A DNA stretch of 64,000 nucleotides from Panulirus ornatus (lineage: Eukaryota; Arthropoda; Malacostraca; Decapoda; Palinuridae). This document shows positions 23,185 through 33,700 of this stretch, in pieces. Under the pieces are notes generated by a model. It did no database searches, was not told the origin of the DNA, and saw nothing but the letters and a program-made list of their open reading frames with translations. The stretch's first letter is position 1; the number at the start of each line of letters is the position of its first letter. Location of the stretch: the NCBI RefSeq assembly GCF_036320965.1, contig NC_092241.1, positions 8,974,569 through 9,038,568 of the forward strand, read 5' to 3'. Made by a program: the position numbers and the translations under genes.

Positions 23185-23672
23185 GCTCAAGGGTCGTACC
23201 GTCGTGCTCGAGGGTCGTATCGTCGTGGTCAAGGATCGCACCGTCGTACTCAAGGGTCGTACCGTCGTGCTCAAGGGTTGTACCGTCGTGGTCAAGGGTT
23301 GTACCGTCGTGCTCAAGGGTTGTACCATCGTGCTCAAGGGTCGTACCGTCGTGCTCAAGGGTTGTACCATCGTGGTCAAGGGTCGTACCGTCGAGCTCAA
23401 GGGTCGTACCGTCGTGCTCAAGGGTTGTACCGTCGTTGTCAAGGGTCGTACCGTCGTGCTTGAGGGTCGTACCGTCATGGTCAAGGGTCATACCGTCGTG
23501 CTGAAGGGTCGTACCGTCGAGCTCAAGGGCCGTACCGTCTTGCTCAAGGATCGTACCGTCGTGCTCAAGGGTCGTATCGTCGTGCTCAAGGGTCGTACTG
23601 TCTTGCTCAAGGATCGTACCGTCGTGCTCAAGGGTCGTACCATCGTGCTCAAGGGTCGTACCGTCGTGCTCA
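23185..23672 (+). repeat. 21-bp dispersed minisatellite, locus 3 (largest)
   Basis: About 23 units of the GGGTCGTACCGTCGTGCTCA type with variants (GTTGTACC, GTGGTCAAGG, TCTTGCTCAAGG). Both strands are open because the unit is a multiple of three. A GCAAAGGG-type flank at 23165 resembles the array edge. Confidence 0.95.
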
Positions 23673-24099
23673 ACATGTTAGACAGACGACATTTGTATGA
23701 ATCCTCAACGAAAGGATATCATAAACCAACTCGTTTTGTCCATTTCATGAAATTTTCGTATTTTGTTCTCATTAAGGAATATAGAAACTTTTACCTTATA
23801 GCCTTCCCAGATTTCCCCAGATTTCATAACAGCGTACAACATATATTTTTTATTGTTGTTGTGGTAAGTTACACACTTTTTTCCCCCCCCAGTTTTGAAT
23901 TACAGGAGAATGATTTTATTGTAAGTAATATCCTGGGGGATTCAGATATACCATACCGTCAGCTTATCATTGATATAATTAATGAAGTCACCAGAGGCGG
24001 TATTATGACACTAAAACTATGTACCATCATATTATGCTCTGATATACATATAACTGGTGAGTTTGAATTGATTGAGTGTACATATATATAAGTATTTCA

Positions 24100-26300
24100 C
24101 TAAGAATAGCACATAAAGTATACATATACACTTATTTCCAATATGGTACTCGTAGTACATTCTAAGCAATTGGTGACACAAAGAGAATAATAACAGTAAG
24201 GTTGTGCTAAATGCGACTCAAGTAATTTGAAAATGGAATGATTTCATAATGACTACAAAGTAAAAAGCAGAGTACATTACTTAGCACCGTTGTGGGATAA
24301 TCACAGACGTACACATAGAAAAACATGGTTGAATCCTCATGAATCAACAAACGCTACACTAGTGGTAAACATGTTGAAAATAAGGCTGTGTATCAATTGT
24401 AATTTACGTATATTATAGAATCGTCTTCGTTACTCTAAATAGTGGCATTGTACGTTTTCTGTTTAGTCTTATGTGCGGCAGGTTATAGAAAACGAAAATT
24501 GTGAAATCTTTATAGGGTAAACTAAACTATTTATATTAGGATTATACCTCCTTCCTTTCTATATTTACGTATTAACTGAAGAGATCATTATTTAAATGTG
24601 AAAATATTCGCCTCTGTTGTTCTTTTTTATATAATATGTACAGCAATGGTTATGTGTGCTAGGAATTTATATTTTCAATGCGTACATGTCTATACTTGGT
24701 GAATTATGTGCTATGTGCACATGTACGCTATATATGTACTCTGCGAAATATGATCTAATCCTAACCTATATATTTCTATATTTTCCACGTATATGTATAG
24801 ATATCCTCGCAGTGAAAGTATTCATTTCAAGCCTACTTAACCAGGGATGCACTCTATGTGCTGTTCTAAGTAAAATTAAGATGTATATTTATTCATTTAT
24901 TTAGGAAACGAAAATTACTTGAGGGAATATACCATTTTTGTATTGTTAAAAAAAAAGATCATCAGTGTTTTCAGTATACATTTTATGAATGTATTGGTTT
25001 AACAGAGGGTCGAACACATCTTTAAAAGCCAACATTCAAAGTTAGTGTTTACTTGAAGACTGACTAATAATGTGAATTAAAAACAAAGATAAATTTGAGA
25101 GATTTGATGAAGTTATGTTGAAATTCTGAGGGAAATCAAAGGAGAAACTGAAGGAGATTGATGTTGTGAAATGAAAATGAAGTTGAGTGTTGGAATCTGA
25201 AGATTTCCTTAGTTGAAGTTGTTACCACAATGTGAAGTTTTACTGTAAGATGAAGTGATGGCCAGAGGAGGCTAGCAAAATGGGTAGACTGAAGGAGAAA
25301 TTGAATCATTCATGAAACTGGCATACATGAGAAGCAAAGAGACTATAGAATAGTGTAAAGAAAAGAGGGTATTCATACTAAATATTGATGTAAGAAAATT
25401 TGATGAGGGTTTCCGAAAAGAAAGAAGAAAAATCATAATTTACAGAGGAATTAGAAACATTTTCATTGATGGAATTCATACACAACATACCTACAGCCAC
25501 CTAAGAGCCCATTGCACTACAGTAACACACGGGCCGACCTGTGCCAGTAGTGGCACCCCGAGCACGCACACACCCGACTTGTGCCAATAATGGCACCCCA
25601 AGCGCACACAGTCTACCCCCAAGCGTACACAGTCTACCTGTACCAGACATGTCGCTCCTGAGAACGGGGTTGTTATTGACACAAACCCATTTTCCCTACC
25701 CCACTCCTACTCGGTCTTATCAATGGAACCAGTGAATGTATGCTTACCAACTTTTAAAGTAGGGTAGTAATTTTCTCCTAAGTCCCCAAGATTATAACTT
25801 AAGTCTACATAATGGTGATGAAGGTAATTCAAATTACCTTTTGTATGTTCGTGTACAGCACAGGATATAAAGGCCATGAAAATTGATAGCTATCTGTGGT
25901 AATATTCCATTTCCAGTTGCCTGATTAGTGAATGAATCGGAGGAGATTGCAGTGTGTGGGAAAATTGACGAAAAATGAAAATAGAAAGATGAAAGAAAAA
26001 AAGGAATACGAGCGACATGTTATGAAATACGATATAACATTGCCAATCACAATAACAGTATCTTCCTTTTCCGTGTACTTAATTTAGACCCATTTGTATT
26101 TTTTCATTAATTTCGTTTGATTTGTGCACCCGCCACGCTGCTTTCATGACGTCAAAAAGATTTCAAGTCTCAATTTCCTTCATGATTTCCACATGATTTT
26201 TAAATAGGTCGATGGTTATTTATAGTTTGATGAATACCTTTTCTCTTAGTGTGAGTGATTTCTTAAAGGCAGTGCACAGTATGGACGGTTTTAAGGTTTT
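24100..26300. other. AT-rich single-copy interval
   Basis: No gene and almost no simple repeats. A short two-copy duplication (about 25530-25640: TTGTGCCA.TAATGGCACCCC and AAGCG.ACACAGTCTACC) is the only structure noticed. Base composition differs sharply from 1-23.7 kb. Confidence 0.5.
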
Positions 26301-26303
26301 AAT

Positions 26304-26311
26304 TATAAAAG
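26304..26311 (+). promoter_or_regulatory. possible TATA box
   Basis: TATAAAAG lies about 30 bp upstream of a locally CpG-rich stretch (26325-26400) on the strand of the LRR gene. It would place a start site near 26334-26340. Inferred only; an alternative arthropod-type initiator TCAGTT occurs at 26457. Confidence 0.35.
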
Positions 26312-26334
26312 TTTCATGAGGAGGTTGTGGCAGC

Positions 26335-26557
26335 AGCGAGCGTCGCTTGGGATGTGATATGTGTGGTCCCGCGCACCGCGCACCTCGCCGCCCAGCGCAC
26401 TATACGTATTTGCCACAATTCGCCGTCTAATGCTTGTTGTTCTGTTGTCCTGCATTCAGTTGGTTTCAGCCGAAGCTTAAAGCTCTTCCTTCAAGAGCCT
26501 GTGGATGTGTACACCCTAAGAAGACTTGTTTTGTTTAACATAATTAGTTATTTGAAG
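26335..26557 (+). other. possible noncoding first exon of the LRR gene
   Basis: A CpG-enriched stretch ends at a strong donor (TTGAAG then GTATGT, GT at 26558). No long frame with an ATG is present, so it would be 5' UTR. If it belongs to the LRR gene, the first intron is 26558-29538 and contains the antisense LINE at 27111-28495. Transcript evidence is lacking. Confidence 0.3.
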
Positions 26558-27110
26558 GTATGTGTGTGTGTGTTGTCTATCAGCTGTCAGTGTATTTCAA
26601 TGTCACCCGTAGCCCTTGTTTATTAATTTATTGTCTTTATATATACCCCAGTGTACTGTAGTAATTGTATGGAGGTGTTACGGTGTTAGCAATGGTCAAG
26701 TACGTTAAGCTGGGGGGGTTAGGTTGAGGTGGCTAGTCATGGAAGACGATCAGCTGGCGTGGAATATGCTAACAACCATAACAAAAAAAAAGTAGTTTTC
26801 ATGTTCTTTTATTTCACCAATTTTTCCCTAGACTTTTATACAATTAACGGAAAATACGAGAGAACATATCTATATTATGTGGCTTTTACATACATATGGT
26901 TATATAATAAAGTAGTTCAACCACACTAAAGCCCTTAGAAACGCATGTCTTGTGCCGTTGCTTCGTAATGAGTAACTGATAAAGTAGTTAACAGTGATAA
27001 TTATGTATTCAGTATCACCATCTAAGTACCTATACTTCACGGGACTTATTGATGGTCGCAATCAACACTTTTATGAAAACGTTTATAACGTACAAATACG
27101 TATATATATA

Positions 27111-27167
27111 TAGCGAGTTAGCGCAAGGAAACAGACGGAAGAGTGGCCCAACCCACCCACATACACA

Positions 27168-27244
<77 letters not shown>

Positions 27245-28495
27245 TCCCACACACACGTATACATGCCTATACATTTCAACGTATACATACATATACACAC
27301 ATGTACATAGTCAGACTTGTTTCCTTCATCCATTCTCGTTGCCATCCACAACGCATGAAACAGCACCCCCCCTCCACCCCACCGCGCGCTCGCGCGCGCG
27401 AGGTAGCGCTAAGAAAAGACAACAAATGCCACATTCGTTCACACTCTGTCTCTAGCTGTCATGTGTAATGCACCAAAACCACAGCTTCCTTTCCACATCC
27501 AGGCCCCACAAAACTTTCCACGGTTTATCCCAGACGCTTCACATTCCCTGGTTCAGTCCATTGACAGCACGTCGACCCCGGTGTACCACATTGTTCCAAT
27601 TCACTCTATTCCTTGCACGCCTTTCACCCTCCTGTATGTTCAGGTCCCCGATTGCTCAAAATCTTTTTCACTCCATCCTTCCACTACCAATTTGGTCTCC
27701 TACTTCTCTTTCCCTCCACCTCTGATACATATATCCTCTTTGTCAATCTTTCCTCACTCATTCTCTCCATGTGACCTAACCATTTCAATACAACCTCTTC
27801 TGCTCTCTCAGCCACACTCTTTTTATTACCACACATCTCTCTTACCCCTTCATTTCTTACTGGATCAAACCACCTCACACCGCATATTGTCCTCAAACAT
27901 TTCATTTCCAATACATCCACCCTCATCCGCACAACCTTATCTATAGCCCATGCCTCGCATCCATATAACATTGTTGGAAACACTGTTCCTTCAAACATAC
28001 CCATTTTCGCTCTCCGAGATAACGTTCTCGCTTTCCACACATTCTTCAACTCTCCCAGAACCTTCGCCCCCTCCCCCACCCTGTGACTTACTTCCGCTTC
28101 CATGGTTCCATCCGCTGCCAAATCCACTCCCACATGTCTAAAACACTTCACTTCCTCCATTTTTTTCTCCATTCAAACTTACCTCCCAGTTAACTTGTCC
28201 CTCAACCCTTGCTCTTATTCACATTTACTCTCAGCTTTCTTCTTTCACATACTTTACCAAACTCAGTCACCAGCTTCTGCAGTTTCTCACCCGAATTAGC
28301 CACCAGCGCTGTAACATCAGCGAGCAGCAACTGACTCATTTCCCAAGCCCTCTCATCCAGAACAGACTGCATACTTGCCCCTCTCCAAAACTCTTGCATT
28401 CACCTCCCTAACAACCCCATCCATAAACAAACAACCATGTACACATCACGCACCCTTGCCGCAAACCGACATTCACTGGGAACCAACCACTTTAT
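27111..28495 (-). mobile_element. 5'-truncated, decayed LINE copy (reverse transcriptase C-terminal half)
   Basis: Read on the minus strand this carries the end of the same reverse transcriptase as the copy at 43204-44740, then its 3' UTR and the GCTACCTCGC tail. The clearest stretch (28172 down to 27684) includes FR.VGVDLAADGTMEAEV, YGCEAWA and GHMERMSEERL. Stops and frameshifts interrupt the N-terminal part (28202-28495). The (TA)n in its 3' UTR has expanded to about 73 bases. It is antisense to the LRR gene. Confidence 0.85.
27171..27243. repeat. (TA)n microsatellite inside LINE 3' UTR
   Basis: The corresponding part of other copies is a short GTATATATGTATA-like stretch, so this is a secondary expansion. 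Confidence 0.95.
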
Positions 28496-29189
28496 TCTAT
28501 CCACAGGATGGTTCCTCAGGATGCTGTCCTGTGCCCTTCTGTGTTTCCTCTCTCTAGATATGATGGTTTCTCCTCAGCTTCTCTTGCTGTTCGCCTTTAG
28601 GGTGATGATATCACTCTACTGACTTCAACTCATTTTGTCTCCACTTTATCACTCTCTCTTTCTTTCTCACACTATTTTACATGTTTTTTTTTTTTCATTT
28701 GGACTTCTGCAGCATCTCAGAGTGGGAAAGAGTCAATTTAGTTAAATCTAGTAGAAGTTAAATGTAGTTTATTACCTGTTTATCTATCTAGATGTCACTC
28801 GTTTTCCTTCCCCGTTTCCGTTCGTTCATCTCATAACACCACAGAGCAGCCCTGTAATAACACAAACATCTCAGGGATAACCATGTCCTTCTCGCTGGAA
28901 ACCCCGCAATGATCAACATTACAATGTTGATTCCTCATGATTATAGTCGAATGTGTAATGTTACCTGCATGTCCCTGTGTATGCTGTGGCCCCGTGTGAC
29001 GTGTCGTGTATAGCTTGTTGAGCAAAGCTGTTCGTGGAAGATTACCATCGTAAGTAGTTTGGTTGTCGTGGCTTGAGGAATAACTCATGTTTCGTAGTAA
29101 CTAACATGGCATAGGCAGAACATCCCCCAGGTAAGGTTGTCTTGGGTGGAAAAGAAGAGAGAAATACCGATGTGTCTCCATCACATTAC

Positions 29190-29538
29190 TGAAGTCTTTG
29201 TCTTCTCTGTCACAGGTGTGTTGTGTAACCGTAAGACACCCCACCTTCCCCGTGTTACAGGTCATTCTCGTGGGAAAGATGTATTTGTTTCCTTTTTTGT
29301 ATGTGTTATAAGTCTTCTTGTTACAGTGTTTACTGGGATACAGGTGTTGTGTGGAATGTCACAGGTCTTTGTTCACTTTTTTCCTTCACTTTTGCATCAT
29401 TGTAGGAAGTAATCCATTTGACAGGTGTTGTGTGTGTTACATATATACGTCAGAAGCGCATGTGTTACTGGTGCATCTTGTGTTACAGTTATGCAGTGTG
29501 TTACGTTGTTACAGATGTTTATATATACTATGTTACAG
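29190..29538 (+). repeat. degenerate repeat rich in acceptor-like TTACAG
   Basis: TTACAG, ATACAG or CACAG followed mostly by GTG or GTC occurs about nine times (near 29213, 29259, 29321, 29339, 29360, 29420, 29484, 29509 and 29533) within GTGTTACAGGTGTTGTG-like units. The last TTACAG (29533-29538) is the acceptor I assign to the first coding exon, but the choice among them is uncertain. Confidence 0.55.
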
Positions 29539-29696
29539 GTGCGTGTGTCCAGTGTTAACATTGGAGGAGGTGAGGAAGTTTCCATAGTAGGCTTGGACGC
29601 GATGAAGCCCCAGCGACTTGAAGACTGTAGCGCCCGCTCTGTCGTCGCCCTGCTAGCCAAGGCCCCAGCCATGCGAGCCATCGAAGACAGCGACAC
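29539..29696 (+). CDS. LRR gene, first coding exon (may include 5' UTR)
   Basis: Acceptor TTACAG at 29533-29538; ATG at 29602 (context GACGCGATGA). The exon ends before GTACGT (GT at 29697), leaving two bases of a Thr codon. The next exon supplies the third base, which is the main support for this donor over the GT at 29701. The frame is open to 29539, so translation could begin further upstream. Confidence 0.55.
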
Positions 29697-30730
29697 GTAC
29701 GTAGCAGTGGCCGCGATGGGAAGCGCGAGGAGTGGGTTGCTAGGGGTGTAAAGTGTGGGAGAGGTCGGGCGTGCAGTAGGGGAAATGTAGGATAGTGGTG
29801 TTTATGTGCGTAGGCCATTTGAGAGGCAGTTTAGGATGTGGTGAAGAGGGTATAGGAGCGTGGGAGAAAGCGTGACCGGAGTGCAAGGCGTGGGAGATGG
29901 CTGCAATTGGTTGAGTTAAATGGGAGCATCAGAGAGGGAGTGTGGGAGAGGGAGTGTGGTATGATGAGTGCGTGAGAGGGTGAAAGACGAGGTGTAGGAG
30001 ACGGAGTGTAGTTCATGGGGAAGGACAGATAACTGGAGCCCTACCTGGTGGTCCAGTACGAGGTTATCAGCTGTAACAGCGTTCACTGAGGTGGAGACGA
30101 GATGACAAAGCACCTCTCCACCCACCTCTCCCTCCGGCTCAACTACCGGCAGGTAAAAAAAAAAAAAGAAAAAAAAACAGGAGAAATACCATGTAGCAGG
30201 GAAAGAGTATGATGTCATGGAAACTTTATTGGGAAGTTTGCCTGGAAAAAGTTCCCAGCCTTGATTGGACACGATTGCACTGTGGCTGGTGCCTGTAGGA
30301 GATGAAAATATAAGCTGTACAGTCTTTCTATTAAGGGAAAAAGTATTTAGTGATAATGATTATTACTGATGTATTTTTCTGGCTTTGATCTGATGTTACT
30401 CACAGCCTTGGCCTTCATTAAATCTTACTGCAATTTTTTTGATGATCTGCAACTTTACGGTTGAGAATCCTTTGCCCATTTTCCTTTTACTTCATCTTTC
30501 TATTACCTTCACGGTCTATTACCTTCACGGCTTTATTTCACAACTTCCCTTAGATTTGTGAACTGAGACATTGCCTCTTATTTTTTCTTCCAGGATCTTG
30601 AAGACGAACGAACATATAACCAGTGACCACATGCTGCCCCATGACTGGTTCATGCAGCACTTGGCTCTACGGTCAGACGTTCCGGGCGTTCTCACCTACG
30701 AGTTCGAACTCCGCTGGGCGTACAGAGACC

Positions 30731-30798
<68 letters not shown>

Positions 30799-33700
30799 CT
30801 CTTGTTTACTCGTTACGTCTGGTGACTGACAGATGATGGTTAGCTGTGTCCTTGTGATTCAGATGGTGGATAGGAATTCACCAGTACTGGTGACCTGGTG
30901 ACAGGAGGGGTACTGACATTGACCTGGTGACCTTGGTGATGATCGAGAGGTTGTATGGTGGCCTCGTGCGTATGGTGGCCTCGTGAGTATGGTGGCCTCG
31001 TAAATATGGTGGCCTCGTGAGTATGGTGGCCTCGTGAGTATGGTGATCTTGTAAGTATGGTGATCTTGTAAGTATGGTGATCTTGTGAGTATGGTGATAT
31101 TGTAAGTATGGTGACCTTGTAAGTATGGTGATCTTTTAAGTATGGTGGCCTCGTAAGTATGGTGATCTTGTAAGTATGGTGATCTTGTAAGTATGGTGAT
31201 CTTGTGAGTATGGTGATATTGTAAGTATGGTGACCTTGTAAGTATGGTGATCTTTTAAGTATGGTGGCCTCGTAAGTATGGTGATCTTGTAAGTATGGTG
31301 ATCTTGTGAGTATGGTGATATTGTAAGTATGGTGACCTTGTAAGTATGGTGATCTTTTAAGTATGGTGGCCTCGTAAGTATGGTGATCTTGTAAGTATGG
31401 TGATCTTTTAAGTATGGTGGCCTCGTGAGTATGGTGATCTTGTAAGTATGGTGACCTCGTAAGTATGGTGATCTTGTAAGTATGGTGATCTTGTAAGTAT
31501 GGTGATCTTGTGAGTATGGTGATATTGTAAGTATGGTGACCTTGTAAGTATGATGACCTCGTAAGTATGGTGATCTTGTAAGTATGGTGATCTTGTAAGT
31601 ATGGTGATCTTGTAAGTATGGTGATCTTGTAAGTATGGTGATCTTTTAAGTATGGTGATCTTGTAAGTATTGTGATCTTGTAAGTATGGTGGCCTCGTAA
31701 GTATGGTGATCTTGTAAGTATAGTGGCATGGAGAGTGTTGCAACAGCCTGATGAGTCAGGTCACTAGGTAAATGTGATGACAGGGAGGTGGTGTACGGTG
31801 TCCTGGTGACTGTGGTGTCACAAGTGACCTGGTGAAGTGATGGTCAGTGGGCGTTGACCTGGTGAGTAGAGTGGTGATCGGGAATGATACAGTGACCCGG
31901 TGAGTGAGGTGAATGACCTGGTGAGTTTGATGATTTGGTCTAGGATGACATAACCAAGGTAATATACTTTGCAGAGATAACCAAGTTATTGTACTTTCGC
32001 CAGAAATAAGTGATATACTTTGCCGAGGTAACCGAGAAACTATACTTTTGCCAAACATAATTAAGGAACAAAACTTTTACAGACACAGCCAAGGTATTAT
32101 ACTTTTGCCAGACATAAAAGAAATTCCTGTAACTATTGTGGTGAGAATATGTTGTTCGTGTGTCATATGTGCATACATCTGTCCCAACACATGGTAGTCA
32201 TAACCACCTGAGGGTAATGGTTTGACCTTTGACCACCAGGGCACGACCCTTGGGTTTGATGACAGACCTAAGGTCAGGCCATTACACCCAGGGGTCGTAC
32301 TGTCAGGCTCAATGGTTGTACTGCCATGACCTAAGGTCGTATTTTCATGCTCGTGTCGTATCTTAGTGAAGAAACACATGCCAGTCCTTTATCATCTCTC
32401 TAGGAACTAGTAAGGGGACAGTGGCCACGTAATAGAACCTCATGGGGTAAACCTCTCTCTTTTCCTCCTCCCCTCCCCCATAGCAACGGCTGCGGTCGGC
32501 ACTACGCGTCATGCTGGGCTCCAGACAATATGGTGGGGCTTGGACGCCACTCAGGCGTCGGATTTCTGAAGTGGCGCAAGACGCCATGTACTACAAGGAG
32601 GAGCCACTCATCCCCTGGATTCTACAGCTTCTGTTTGATGACACACTGCTCGTCCTCGGGTACCTTGAGGTAGGTATTATGGTACTCTTGTATGGCTACA
32701 TCTTGTCATATGATGATATTAACCTTTTTTTTTTTACCCGACTCATTATTAAGTATTACCAGAGATGTCTCTCTCTCGTGGTCAAGTCATACTGGAGTTA
32801 GGGAGACAGGGATGTGGAGGTGCATCACTATAAATGTTAGATGTGTTAAATGTTAAATGTGGGTAAATGTTTTGATGTAGTGTAGGAGTGAACAGACGTG
32901 CTACACTGCATTAGATCATGGGTAATCTGTGATTCATTTCATGTCTTAAGCAATGCTCTTATGATTCTAAAGTTGTTATGTTTGATAATACGATTCTGAA
33001 TTACTTTATTGTCATTTAAAGATATATTACTACCTTGCAGGGCCTTCCAGTATCCCTGTGGCGTCTCCACCGACACGTAGATAGGATGAAATTCAGCTTC
33101 GACCAACTGACAGACCTGAACACAGACGTGATAAGCGGTTTACACAGAATCTTAATCCCTCTCATAACCCACGCCCCTAACCTCCGCCACATGTACCTCA
33201 TGGACGACCCCATATCTGCTGCTGAGCTCATCGCGATCGGCAGAACCTGTAAAAACCTGGAGATACTGAGACTTTCAGTATCGGCCACTCGAGCTCGGAG
33301 CAACCATAGCCTATCGTCTATACCTTATACCAGTGACGAACTCTGCAGCGCCTTCTTCAGTGGTATGAGTATGAAGCAGGTGCAGAGAGCCTATGTGAAG
33401 ATCAAGGAGGTGAAGGTATCCATGCCAAAGCTAAGGCATTTATATTTAAGCTATCTTGATAATTGGAAGAAGTGGGACTTTTTTAAAATGGTCATGCATT
33501 ATTATAAGAATATGGAGGAATTTCTTTCCTATAGCTTGGGTTTGCAAGTTCCTTATTTTGAAAACGTCGTGTGTTACAATGCAATTCTTTCTGGTGGGTC
33601 AATGAAACTGAAAGTAGTTGAATTACACTCACAAGATATATTACTGCCTGAGCTGGAAAAAGGCTTGTCGTGTCTCCCAAAATTGAAAGCGTTGAGGATT

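Noticed and set aside
27461..28299. Plus-strand frames of 60-160 residues rich in P, S and H
   Set aside because: Antisense shadow of the LINE copy on the minus strand. The same explanation applies to the minus-strand frames at 44020-44560 and 46889-47380.
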